This document shows positions 17,697 through 26,211 of a stretch of 64,000 nt of DNA, piece by piece. Under the pieces are notes generated by a model that was not told the DNA's origin, searched no databases, and saw nothing but the letters and a program-made list of their open reading frames with translations. The translations under genes were made by a program, and so were the position numbers. The DNA comes from Pseudoalteromonas luteoviolacea (GTDB lineage Bacteria > Pseudomonadota > Gammaproteobacteria > Enterobacterales > Alteromonadaceae): contig NZ_JWIC01000007.1 of the NCBI RefSeq assembly GCF_000814765.1, forward strand, positions 1,238,815 through 1,302,814. The letters are read 5' to 3'. The stretch's first letter is position 1. The number at the start of each line of letters is the position of its first letter.

Positions 17697-18704
17697 ATGC
17701 ACCAAAAAAAATTAAAACTGGCTGATCTGGCTAAGTTGGCTGGAGTGTCAACCTCGACGGCGTCGCGGGCGCTCAATGACAATCCATTAATTAAACAAGA
17801 AACGCGTGAGCGGATCCAGCAGTTAGCTAAAGAACATAATTTTAGCTTAAACGCCGCTGCAAGTCGGTTACGGTTACAAAAAACAAAGGTTATCGCGGTT
17901 TTAATAAACCTTGATTCGGAAACGGAGCAATCGATTGATGATCCATTTTTACTTAAAGTGGTGAGTGATATCAACCTTGCAGTGAACCGACAAGGCTATG
18001 AGTTACTGTTATCAAACTCGTTTATGGCGGGCGATGATTGGCATGGTTACTTTATAGATGGACGTCGTGCTGACGGTGTCATTGTTGTAGGTCAAGGCAA
18101 ACAGCAGGCGCTGATAGAAAGCGCATCCAAAGCCGGTATGCCTTTGGTGGTGTGGGGTGACCCCAAAACGGAGGCGGATTATGTGATAGTAGGCAGTGAT
18201 AATTACCTCGGAGGTAAACTAGCGGCAGATCATTTGATTTCGAGAGGCTGTAAAGCACCTTTGTTTTTGGGAGAACCTGAGCATGCTGAAATTGGTGAAC
18301 GGTACAGCGGCTTTTGTGCAGCGATAGCAAGCAAAGGCATTGAAGAGGAGTGCCAATTATTGAAAATTGATATCACCAGTCAAGCGGCTTACGACGCGAT
18401 AAACCTTAAGTTACGTAGTGATGGGCTTGATTTTGATGGTATTTTTGCCTGTAGTGATATGGTCGCTTTAGGCGCGATGAAAGCACTAAAAGAACGATAT
18501 GTCAGCATTCCAAACGACGTACATATTGTCGGTTTTGATGATATCGCGATGGCAGATGTTAGCTTTCCCTCTTTGACCACAATTAGGCAGGATACTAAAC
18601 AAGCAGGCGAGCTTTTGGTAAACAAGCTATTGGCGCAACTTGACGGTGAGCAGGTGGTATCCAGCCAGTTGGCTATTAAACTCGTTGAACGCCAATCAAG
18701 TTAG
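17697..18704 (+). CDS. LacI-family transcriptional regulator of trehalose genes
   Basis: 335 residues, the normal family length. The N-terminal helix-turn-helix and hinge read KLADLAKLAGVSTSTASRAL then NAAASRLRLQKTKVIAVL. The rest is a periplasmic-binding-protein-like effector domain (FDGIFACSDMVALGAMKAL, VHIVGFDDIAMADVSFPSLT). It would repress the receptor and the permease-trehalase operon through the two TGCAAACG operators until sugar or a sugar phosphate binds. The effector is inferred from context. The gene is divergent from the receptor and upstream of the permease. The start at 17697 has only a weak ribosome site. Confidence 0.9.
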   Translation: MHQKKLKLADLAKLAGVSTSTASRALNDNPLIKQETRERIQQLAKEHNFSLNAAASRLRLQKTKVIAVLINLDSETEQSIDDPFLLKVVSDINLAVNRQGYELLLSNSFMAGDDWHGYFIDGRRADGVIVVGQGKQQALIESASKAGMPLVVWGDPKTEADYVIVGSDNYLGGKLAADHLISRGCKAPLFLGEPEHAEIGERYSGFCAAIASKGIEEECQLLKIDITSQAAYDAINLKLRSDGLDFDGIFACSDMVALGAMKALKERYVSIPNDVHIVGFDDIAMADVSFPSLTTIRQDTKQAGELLVNKLLAQLDGEQVVSSQLAIKLVERQSS

Positions 18705-18782
18705 CGTGTTGGTGCCAATTAAGTGTGAAAATCAAGATAAAAGCGGCTTAAAATGATTAACAGCTATTATTAAATTTTAAAA

Positions 18783-18796
18783 TGCAAACGATTGCA
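18783..18796. promoter_or_regulatory. LacI-family operator upstream of the permease-trehalase operon
   Basis: TGCAAACGATTGCA, flanked so that ATGCAA and TTGCAT pair around ACGA. It lies 56 bp upstream of the permease start and has the same half-site as the operator before the TonB receptor. Confidence 0.8.
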
Positions 18797-18852
18797 TTGT
18801 TCGCGCATGAGCGCTAGACTGAATTAAACTTACAGTATTTACGAGTCTTTCA

Positions 18853-20094
18853 ATGCACAATATGCGAACTATTTTGGCTATGGGAGCCTGTTACTTTTTA
18901 TTTGCAATCTTGCTCAATAGCGTTGGCACTGTGATTTTGCAAGCTATCAATACTTTTGGCGTTTCCAAAGCGCAAGCCGCATCGCTAGAAGGGTTTAAAG
19001 ATTTACCGATAGCGATTGTGTCTTTTTTAGTCGCTTCATTTATTCCTCGGGTAGGCTACAAGCTGGCATTATTAGGTGGCTTATCTCTGGTTACTGTGAT
19101 GTGCATGATCACGCCAATCGCAGGTAGCTTTTGGGCGCTTAAAGCGTTATTTGCTGCTGTTGGCTGTGCATTTGCGATTGTTAAAGTCTCCGTTTATGCC
19201 CTAATCGGTCAAGTCACTGACTCAACAAAATCTCATTCTAGTTTATTAAATACCATTGAAGGTGTATTCATGGTGGGGGTGCTCAGTGGGTACTGGGTAT
19301 TTGCCGCCTTTTTGAGTGAAGATATTACCTCACATAATTGGTTGAACGTATATTACCTGCTTAGTGCACTATCTATTGCCACAATGTGTTTGGTTTGGTT
19401 TGCCAAAATCGAAAAGCCGGCAGAGCAAGCACTTGAATCTGGCAGTGCTAAAAATGACTTCTTAGACATGTTGCGATTAACTTACCAGCCTCTGGTGTTG
19501 GTGTTTGTGATCAGTGCATTTTTATATGTGTTGATTGAGCAAGGTGTCGGCACTTGGCTACCTACCTTTAATAATCAAGTACTCAACCTACCCGTTGATG
19601 TCAGTGTGCAGCTGAGCAGTATTTTTGCGGCCAGTTTGGCCATTGGCCGTTTGGCAGCAGGTCAAATTTTGAAAAAAGTAGATTGGTACTTATTTTTGAA
19701 CCTATGCCTTTTAGGTATGGCTATTCTGGTTTTATTGACTTTACCTATGACCAAAGACTTGCCACAAAACCAAATCACAAGTGTATTTGATGCGCCTGTA
19801 GCCGCGTATTTAATGCCATTACTTGGACTATTGATGGCACCAATTTATCCAGTGATTAACTCAATTATGCTGAGTAGTCTTGAGAAGCATCGCCATGCTG
19901 CGATGACAGGCTTAATTGTGGTCTTTTCAGCACTCGGTGGTACGACTGGTTCATTAATTACAGGCTTTGTATTTGAGTATATGAGCGGTCAACATGCCTT
20001 CTATATGTCATTAATTCCAATGGCTATCATCACGATTACCTTATTTTTATTTAAAAAGCGTGCTCAACAAGTAGCGTGCTCGTCAGCAGTTTAA
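18853..20094 (+). CDS. MFS sugar permease of the trehalose locus
   Basis: 413 residues with about 12 membrane segments, in the style of the FucP/GlcP sugar:H+ symporter group. Examples are the N-terminal AMGACYFLFAILLNSVGTVI, SRG-free short loops, and LLMAPIYPVINSIMLSSL in the C-terminal half. It would carry trehalose or a related sugar across the inner membrane. The trehalase start lies just after this gene's end, so the two are co-transcribed from the LacI-controlled promoter. Start choice is uncertain: ATG at 18853, or at 18862, with weak ribosome sites. Specificity is inferred from neighbours. Confidence 0.85.
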   Translation: MHNMRTILAMGACYFLFAILLNSVGTVILQAINTFGVSKAQAASLEGFKDLPIAIVSFLVASFIPRVGYKLALLGGLSLVTVMCMITPIAGSFWALKALFAAVGCAFAIVKVSVYALIGQVTDSTKSHSSLLNTIEGVFMVGVLSGYWVFAAFLSEDITSHNWLNVYYLLSALSIATMCLVWFAKIEKPAEQALESGSAKNDFLDMLRLTYQPLVLVFVISAFLYVLIEQGVGTWLPTFNNQVLNLPVDVSVQLSSIFAASLAIGRLAAGQILKKVDWYLFLNLCLLGMAILVLLTLPMTKDLPQNQITSVFDAPVAAYLMPLLGLLMAPIYPVINSIMLSSLEKHRHAAMTGLIVVFSALGGTTGSLITGFVFEYMSGQHAFYMSLIPMAIITITLFLFKKRAQQVACSSAV

Positions 20095-20108
20095 GTCGAG
20101 GAAGAAGA

Positions 20109-21599
20109 ATGAAGTTTGAGCACAGCCGCTTATTTAAGGACGTTCAATTGTCGGGGATTTTCAATGATAGCAAAACGTTTGCTGATGCGATCCCAAAGCA
20201 ATCATGGCAAGCCGTTTGTGACTTTTATGAGGAGTTGCAGCCTAAAGATTTGGCTGAGTTTGTAGACGTTCATTTTGAGTTTGCACAGGCACCTGAGCTG
20301 GATGCATTAGATGATGTTAGCTCTGTACAAGACTATATCGAGCAGCTTTGGGGCAGGCTAACAAGGCAGGTTTGCGATCAAAATACGAGCTCTTTACTAA
20401 GCTTGCCCAAGCCGTATGTTGTTCCAGGTGGTCGGTTTAATGAAATCTATTATTGGGATAGCTATTTTACAGCGCTTGGTTTGATGGACTCTGGCCGAGA
20501 AGCGCTTGTTGAGCATATGCTCGATAACTTTTGCAGTTTGATAGGCTCATTAGGTCACGTACCAAATGGAAATCGTAGCTATTATGCGACGCGCTCTCAG
20601 CCTCCGGTGACGGCTTTAATGGTCGATTTGCTATGGGATAAAAAAAGTTCTGACAAACAGTGGCTGAAAAAAGTAACGACTGCATTACGCCGCGAATATG
20701 ATTTTTGGATGAAAGGGCAAGGGGAGCTTTCTGCAAAAAATAACACGCACGCTCGTGTTGTGATGATGCCTTGTGGTGGTTTGCTGAATCGTTATTGGGA
20801 TAATGAAGCGTTGCCTAGGCCTGAATCTTACCGAGAGGATTTGGAAGACGCAAAACACCTAACGGCACAGCAGAAACTTTCATTTTATCGAAATATACGT
20901 GCGGCTTGTGAGTCTGGTTGGGACTTTAGTAGTCGCTGGTTGAGAGATCCAAGTGATTTAAAAACCATTGCTACAACAGAAATGGTGCCGATCGACTTAA
21001 ATGCTTTGATATATTTTTTAGAGTTACAATTAGCTCGATGCTATCTTGCTTTAAGCTATCATGCTGAATATAAAAAATTGGATAAAAGATCAAAATCGCG
21101 CGCTGATCTAATAGAACAGTATATGTGGGATGAGCAGGCAAGCTGGTATGTTGATTATGATATCGCTAACAAGTGTCAGCGAGAAGTGCAGACGATGGCT
21201 GGCGCCACGGCATTATTTTTCAACTTGGTAAAAGATGATGGCCATGCGTTGCGTATGTCGAAGAAAATTATGTCTGAGTTTTGCAAAGTAGGTGGACTTG
21301 TCACGACGCTCACTGAGACTCTTCAGCAATGGGACAGTCCAAATGGTTGGGCACCATTACAGTGGTTTGGTGTTAAAGGGCTTTTAAATTATGGTTTTGA
21401 ACAGGAAGCAAAGCTGATTGGCACAAGGTGGCTTCATACACTTGAGTCGAATTTTGCCATCAACCAATGCCTGTTAGAAAAATACAATGTCATCGAGTTG
21501 AACAAAAAAGCACAAGGGGGCGAATATATCGTACAACAAGGCTTTGGTTGGACAAACGGCGTCGCTTGTCGGTTGTACAAGTTGTTCCCAGATAAGTAG
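20109..21599 (+). CDS. treF: cytoplasmic trehalase (GH37)
   Basis: 496 residues from the ATG at 20109, chosen because GAGGAAG lies just upstream; the frame is open further up, inside the end of the permease gene. Both trehalase signatures are present: PGGRFNEIYYWDSY and QQWDSPNGWAPLQW. The catalytic acid fits Asp272 (SGWDFSSRW) and the base fits Glu457 (LLEKYNVIE), followed by the glycine-rich GGEYIVQQGFGW. There is no signal peptide, so it acts in the cytoplasm, splitting imported trehalose into two glucose units. It follows the permease by 14 bp and completes the receptor-permease-hydrolase route. Confidence 0.93.
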   Translation: MKFEHSRLFKDVQLSGIFNDSKTFADAIPKQSWQAVCDFYEELQPKDLAEFVDVHFEFAQAPELDALDDVSSVQDYIEQLWGRLTRQVCDQNTSSLLSLPKPYVVPGGRFNEIYYWDSYFTALGLMDSGREALVEHMLDNFCSLIGSLGHVPNGNRSYYATRSQPPVTALMVDLLWDKKSSDKQWLKKVTTALRREYDFWMKGQGELSAKNNTHARVVMMPCGGLLNRYWDNEALPRPESYREDLEDAKHLTAQQKLSFYRNIRAACESGWDFSSRWLRDPSDLKTIATTEMVPIDLNALIYFLELQLARCYLALSYHAEYKKLDKRSKSRADLIEQYMWDEQASWYVDYDIANKCQREVQTMAGATALFFNLVKDDGHALRMSKKIMSEFCKVGGLVTTLTETLQQWDSPNGWAPLQWFGVKGLLNYGFEQEAKLIGTRWLHTLESNFAINQCLLEKYNVIELNKKAQGGEYIVQQGFGWTNGVACRLYKLFPDK

Positions 21600-21797
21600 T
21601 TTTATCTACTCTTAGAGGTTGGCCGTTTTATGTGCTTTCCTCTGAGGGTTGTTTTATCAAGTGCTATGCACTCCCTTGACCCCTCTACCATTTCACAACA
21701 CTTACTAGAATGGCTGCAATGTAGTAGCACTTTTAATCTTTTTGAGGAAAAATTAAGGCAGGTTAAACTCTGAGTCTGATTAGGGATTGAAAAGAAA

Positions 21798-21821
21798 AAA
21801 GCGCCTTAAAAAAGGCGCTTT
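21798..21821. terminator. bidirectional terminator, mainly for the AztD-like gene
   Basis: AAAGCGCCTT at 21798-21807 and AAGGCGCTTT at 21812-21821 form a perfect stem with an AAAA loop. On the minus strand a T-run follows directly. It separates trehalase from the converging lipoprotein gene. Confidence 0.8.
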
Positions 21822-21861
21822 GGCTCACAATCAAGAGACATACACGTTATACTCGGGAGTA

Positions 21862-23226
21862 TTAGTGTGCGTGTTCGCCTCCTTTTTCAATACCTAACCA
21901 AACTAAACGTTCTGGTGTAAAATCTAGCTCAATTTCAACTTTTACTTCAGCTGTTTCAAGGTCATAGCCAATGACATGCTGTGCAGTTGAATCCGTTACG
22001 TAAGCAATGTTTTCAGCGCCAGAGAATGCAATGCTAAATACAGTACCTTCAGGGATTGCTGACAACTCATGCTCATGTACTTTAACTGAGTGTGCAATTT
22101 CCCAATGATGCTCATCACCTTCGGCGTGTTGTTCGAAAATTGTTAAGACACCGGCTGTGTCTAATACAGCTGCATGAGAGCCGTCATAATTGAAGTTACC
22201 ACCAGCAAATCTGTGGCTTTCTGTGACTGACCATTCAATCTTTTCGATTTCGCCATGTTCAGCATCAACAACGACAAGCTCAGTACCTGCAACACCAATA
22301 AATTGGTGGCTACTTTCATGTCCAATTAAGTAACCGATGCGCTGGTTTTCAACAAAGCTTTCTGGGTTTGCAATTTTAGAAGCGACAAACTCTCCATTTT
22401 CTTCAGCGATAACGACAACACCGTCACCACAGGCAAAAGACACATGCTCGTGGTTTTGCGCACTACCATGCAGCGCTGGACAAGTGACATCGAATACTTT
22501 TTCTTGGTCAAAGTGGCCGTCATGTTTGTGATAAACACCAATTTGTGTAGGCAGTGTAGACTCAGTTTGTGGATCGCGAATTGTACTGAATGTGTACTCG
22601 CCGCGAGACTGAGCTGCGCCGTGCATGTTTGTTTCGTAGTGAATTTCAGCGACTTTGTCTTTATCACCGCCAAGATAAGCTTCAGAGAAAACAACGACTT
22701 CTGCATTAACAGCATCATCGCCACTGCCATCGAAGAAAATCGCAGTGCTGTGCTCGCCGTTAGTAACGTGCGCAGGTTTTACATGGTCAAAAGCAACATC
22801 GCTTAATGTAGGTGCTTCTTCATAAGGATGCATGTGGTCGCCATGATCCTCTTGCCAAATACCACCGTCTACAAATTCGACACGACCTTGCTCGGATTGA
22901 ACTAAAATAGCGTAGCGGCTGTTTTCAGTTGCATATACTCTGCTTGCATAGTTACTAGAAGCAAGTTCACCTGCGACTTCTTTGTGCTCAATATCTAGAA
23001 CATGTACAGAGTTTGACTCTGGAGAAGTTACCAATAAACGACCAGCCTCACCAACTGAGTCGTGATCATGGTCATGTCCATCATGCGCGTGGTCGTCATG
23101 GCCTTTGTCTTGCTCAACAGGTTCTACGACTGGAGCATGTTCAATAATAGTTGTTTCTGTGTCACCACAAGCTGCTAGCAATGCTGTTGCAACTGCAACG
23201 GAGAGTAATTTGTGTGTGTGTTTCAT
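21862..23226 (-). CDS. His-rich, Zur-controlled zinc-binding lipoprotein (AztD-like beta-propeller)
   Basis: 454 residues with a lipoprotein signal and lipobox LLAAC (Cys20). A His/Asp-rich segment between His43 and His55 (HDDHAHDGHDHDHD) follows, and then repeated beta-propeller blades rich in His to the C-terminal GGEHAH. This combination resembles AztD, a periplasmic propeller that chaperones zinc to an ABC transporter, but here it is a lipoprotein and no aztABC genes are nearby. Two Zur boxes upstream (separate entries) strongly support a role in zinc scarcity. Zinc capture or handover in the periplasm is the likely function. A terminator follows the stop. Confidence 0.75.
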   Translation of the reverse strand: MKHTHKLLSVAVATALLAACGDTETTIIEHAPVVEPVEQDKGHDDHAHDGHDHDHDSVGEAGRLLVTSPESNSVHVLDIEHKEVAGELASSNYASRVYATENSRYAILVQSEQGRVEFVDGGIWQEDHGDHMHPYEEAPTLSDVAFDHVKPAHVTNGEHSTAIFFDGSGDDAVNAEVVVFSEAYLGGDKDKVAEIHYETNMHGAAQSRGEYTFSTIRDPQTESTLPTQIGVYHKHDGHFDQEKVFDVTCPALHGSAQNHEHVSFACGDGVVVIAEENGEFVASKIANPESFVENQRIGYLIGHESSHQFIGVAGTELVVVDAEHGEIEKIEWSVTESHRFAGGNFNYDGSHAAVLDTAGVLTIFEQHAEGDEHHWEIAHSVKVHEHELSAIPEGTVFSIAFSGAENIAYVTDSTAQHVIGYDLETAEVKVEIELDFTPERLVWLGIEKGGEHAH

Positions 23227-23290
23227 ATTTCTTTCAATTATTAGAGTATTTAAGTTGCAGGAAATGGGTAAATACGCCTGCTTTTATAAT

Positions 23291-23303
23291 GTTATAAAAT
23301 AAC
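23291..23303. promoter_or_regulatory. Zur box 1 (proximal)
   Basis: GTTATAAAATAAC matches the gammaproteobacterial Zur core GTTATA-N-TATAAC with one difference. It lies 65 bp upstream of the His-rich lipoprotein start and 26 bp centre-to-centre from box 2. Confidence 0.75.
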
Positions 23304-23316
23304 AATTTGAGATTAT

Positions 23317-23329
23317 GTTATACTATAAC
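23317..23329. promoter_or_regulatory. Zur box 2 (distal)
   Basis: GTTATACTATAAC is a perfect match to the Zur core palindrome, with TAT and GTTGC flanks close to the wider consensus. It lies upstream of the same zinc lipoprotein gene. Confidence 0.85.
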
Positions 23330-23516
23330 GTTGCTGTTGTGCAAGGCGCAATTGGCACTAATTTGAAAATTAGTCCCTAAAAGTGGATCTATGAGTATGT
23401 CGATTAAGGCAATTAACTTTGACTACTTAAAAGTGAGTCGATTTATAAGTTATCGATGTGATGTGTTTGCAAGGAACGCGTGAAAGAAGAGGTGAAGGCG
23501 GAGAGCCTGATCACAC

Positions 23517-23792
23517 TTATTCTGATAAAAATATGACTCTAACGGCAATGGCGATAAAAACGATAAGAACCAGAATTATTTCTATTTTGTGTACTAGCGA
23601 TTTTGTTTTTTGGTTTTTCTTTTCATTTTTGTAGGCCATTTTATACTCCTCATTAGGGTGGCGTTTTTCATAGGCAGCATTGGCTTTTTTGGCAAATTCG
23701 GAGCGTTTTTTTGGGCTTAAGTTTTGGTTCATCGCGTCTTGATAATCGACCACTTTACCCTTTGACACTCTCGCTCTGGGTGCGCTACACAT
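23517..23792 (-). CDS. small C-terminally anchored membrane protein, unknown
   Basis: 91 residues. The N-terminal two thirds are highly charged and soluble (SPKKRSEFAKKANAAYEKRH, then KMAYKNEKKNQKTKS). A single hydrophobic segment at the C-terminus (IEIILVLIVFIAIAVRVIF) gives a tail-anchored topology with the basic part in the cytoplasm. The ATG at 23792 has GAGGT at good spacing, which supports a real gene. No family is recognised and the neighbours give no clue. It stands alone between the Zur region and the WD40 genes. Confidence 0.55.
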   Translation of the reverse strand: MCSAPRARVSKGKVVDYQDAMNQNLSPKKRSEFAKKANAAYEKRHPNEEYKMAYKNEKKNQKTKSLVHKIEIILVLIVFIAIAVRVIFLSE

Positions 23793-24021
23793 AATTACCT
23801 CGGTTCGTTAGCTCCACGGCAATAACGTGCAATCATGCTCTGCCGAGTGAACTCCTCGCTACGACTTTTTAATTATAGTACTTTTAGATTGCCCTGTCGT
23901 TTATATTTTCTAAATAAATAAGATTTATGTCCGATAATATAGGTAAGAGACTAAAACTTAAAGTTTAGAATATAGCTGTTTTGAGGCGAAACAAGGAATG
24001 AGCAGTATTGGGAGAACGCCT

Positions 24022-25020
24022 ATGTATAAAAGTATCATCCATATCTTATCAACCGCTGTTCTGGTGACTCTGTTGCTTGGGTGTGATGGCGTGAGTGAAA
24101 ATCCAAAGCAGGCTTTCCATCAAGTCAGTGAAGTGCCAATAGATCTTGGTGTGTTTTCATCACATGCCGACCTAGTTGCTTTCGTGGCTCAAGGCACATT
24201 GAACATTGCAAAGACCGATGGCAGTGGTGTTTTGGCTCAGTTTAAATTGAACGAGACCAAGGTAACAGATATTGCAATATCACAAGACAATCGGCTGTTA
24301 GCCGCAAGCTTCACAACGTATGTGGTGGTCTGGGATCTCGTCGACAAGGTGAGGTTAGGCCAATTCGATGTTTCAGGAGAGTCAGAATTTGCTAAAACGT
24401 CAAAGATAGCCATTTACGCAAACCCAATGCAGCTGTTAGTGGGGATGACTGATGGCACCATCAGTGTGATTGACTTTGAAAATAAACTGACTAAGCGAAT
24501 TAAGTATCATGATGCCAGAGTGAGCTTTCTCGAATTAGGTACGCAGCGACAACTCATACTCAGTGCAGGACATGATGGTGTAGTGAATATTTTAAATGCG
24601 AGCACATTGCAGCCAACATTCGAGCACCGACTGTCAAAACGTGTGACGAGTGTCGCCTATAATTTATCGCAAAATCTACTTTTTGCATCTGATGCGCTCA
24701 ATGAGCAAATAATCCTCAGGCCTTTCTCATCAGAGCGGGCGTTAATTAAGCTTGCTTATCGCGAGCGATTCAGGTGGTTTCGCGCTGCTGCATTTAGTCC
24801 TGATGGTCAATACTTAGCAACTGGGTCTAGTAAGTCTTGGTGGACATTGTGGGATGTAAATACGGGGCAAGAAATTGACGCTTATGGCATTCAAGCGGCA
24901 ACTTCTACGGCATTGATCGTTGATATGCACATCAATAGAGAGCGTAAACTGGTCACATTGAATAGCGATGGGATTATTGAATATTGGGATATCAATATCT
25001 TAAAAAATTTGACTAGGTAG
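24022..25020 (+). CDS. WD40-repeat lipoprotein (copy 1)
   Basis: 332 residues from the ATG at 24022. GGGAG lies 7 nt upstream, and the start gives a clean lipoprotein signal with lipobox LLLGC (Cys21); an ATG at 23998 would add eight residues. The mature part carries WD40-like blades (VTDIAISQDNRLLAASFTTY, AAFSPDGQYLATGSSKSWW, LWDVNTGQEI), forming a propeller in the periplasm or at the membrane. It is clearly paralogous to the next gene. No enzyme motif is present, so a scaffold or sensing role is likely. The partner is unknown. Confidence 0.75.
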   Translation: MYKSIIHILSTAVLVTLLLGCDGVSENPKQAFHQVSEVPIDLGVFSSHADLVAFVAQGTLNIAKTDGSGVLAQFKLNETKVTDIAISQDNRLLAASFTTYVVVWDLVDKVRLGQFDVSGESEFAKTSKIAIYANPMQLLVGMTDGTISVIDFENKLTKRIKYHDARVSFLELGTQRQLILSAGHDGVVNILNASTLQPTFEHRLSKRVTSVAYNLSQNLLFASDALNEQIILRPFSSERALIKLAYRERFRWFRAAAFSPDGQYLATGSSKSWWTLWDVNTGQEIDAYGIQAATSTALIVDMHINRERKLVTLNSDGIIEYWDINILKNLTR

Positions 25021-25167
25021 TGGCGTAGACTTTGCTTATTTTGCCTACAAATCTTGCTGCTCACTGGGCTGTATCAAAGAGAGCAGACAATACACTGTAC
25101 AAAAAAGTAAAAGGCTATACTATTTGCACAGATTATTTATTGCCCTTTAACTTAGAGAGCTAGAGCC

Positions 25168-26157
25168 ATGTTGTTTAGACTAATCCCATTTCTTTTAATG
25201 CTGTTTTTAACAGGTTGTGAGGATGAAATCTTATTGAGTAAAGGCACCATCAGTCAACTTGGAGATAAGGGCGTGCTTATCGGCCATTTTTCACAAGATG
25301 GCAGTAAGTTAGTTACTATAGATAGCACAAATACTCTAACAGTCTGGGATAGCAAATCGATGACCGAGTTGTTTTCGGTTCCGAAGGATAAAATGCCTGA
25401 ATTATCTCGGGATGTTGTGTTGTCAAAAGATAATAACATGTTGATTGTTGTCGGTGATAATCAGCTTCAATTTTGGTCTTTGTCAACAGAAAAGCTAGTG
25501 ACTAAAGTGAGCTTTACAGGGGTAAGTGGGTATGCGCATATCACCTCGGTCTCTTTGTCACCTTTTATGGATAAAATAATCGTGGCCATGTCAGATGGCA
25601 CGGTTAATATGGCTCATCTGCATACTCAGGTGAATAATCAGTTTGCCCCCCATAGCCGACCAGTCATGCATGTTGAATGGGATGATAAAGGGGAGTTGTT
25701 TTTAACTGCTGCGCAAGACGGAAAATTAGCACTTTGGCAATTTGGTTCACCAGAGCCAGTCTTTACCAAAGAGTTTAACCACCGAGTTACGAGCTTAGCG
25801 GTGCGAAAAGACTTCTCTGAGTTTTTTGTATCGGATGCGTTAGACAATCAGGTTATTGCATCGCTCATTGATGGAGCAGATAAAAGTGAACTTAAGTACA
25901 TGGCGCGTTTTAAGGTATTTCGCAAGGCGTTATTTATTGAGAAAAGCCGTCTATTGGCAACCTCTTCATCTAAATCTCAGCTGACAATATGGGATACGCA
26001 AAGTGGTAATGAGTTAGGTACATGGCAGATTAATACGGTGAGTTCAGGTGCGACGATTGTTGATATGTATGCACCGACTAAAGAAAAGCTGGTGACTTTA
26101 AGTAGCGATGGATTGTTGGAAGAGTGGGCATTAAATATGTTGGCCAACAGAAAGTGA
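25168..26157 (+). CDS. WD40-repeat lipoprotein (copy 2)
   Basis: 329 residues with a very short lipoprotein signal (MLFRLIPFLLMLFLTGC, Cys17). The propeller aligns with copy 1 along its length: KLVTIDSTNTLTVWD, HVEWDDKGELFLTAAQDGKL, LATSSSKSQLTIWDTQSG, and a matching C-terminus (KLVTLSSDGLLEEWALNML). It lies 147 bp after copy 1 and 54 bp before the NERD-like membrane protein, so the latter two may share a transcript. The function is unknown. Two similar propellers in tandem suggest a paired complex. Confidence 0.75.
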   Translation: MLFRLIPFLLMLFLTGCEDEILLSKGTISQLGDKGVLIGHFSQDGSKLVTIDSTNTLTVWDSKSMTELFSVPKDKMPELSRDVVLSKDNNMLIVVGDNQLQFWSLSTEKLVTKVSFTGVSGYAHITSVSLSPFMDKIIVAMSDGTVNMAHLHTQVNNQFAPHSRPVMHVEWDDKGELFLTAAQDGKLALWQFGSPEPVFTKEFNHRVTSLAVRKDFSEFFVSDALDNQVIASLIDGADKSELKYMARFKVFRKALFIEKSRLLATSSSKSQLTIWDTQSGNELGTWQINTVSSGATIVDMYAPTKEKLVTLSSDGLLEEWALNMLANRK

Positions 26158-26211
26158 CTTAAATCTCCCACTGGGTTGACGTTTAAATTTATGTAATTTA
26201 GGTACGGTAAA

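Noticed and set aside
17657..17974. Frame opposite the LacI regulator start
   Set aside because: It is a shadow of the well-supported regulator gene and lacks its own ribosome site.
22326..22806. Overlapping frames on both strands inside the His-rich lipoprotein gene
   Set aside because: They are alternate frames of a strongly biased coding sequence and show no family features.
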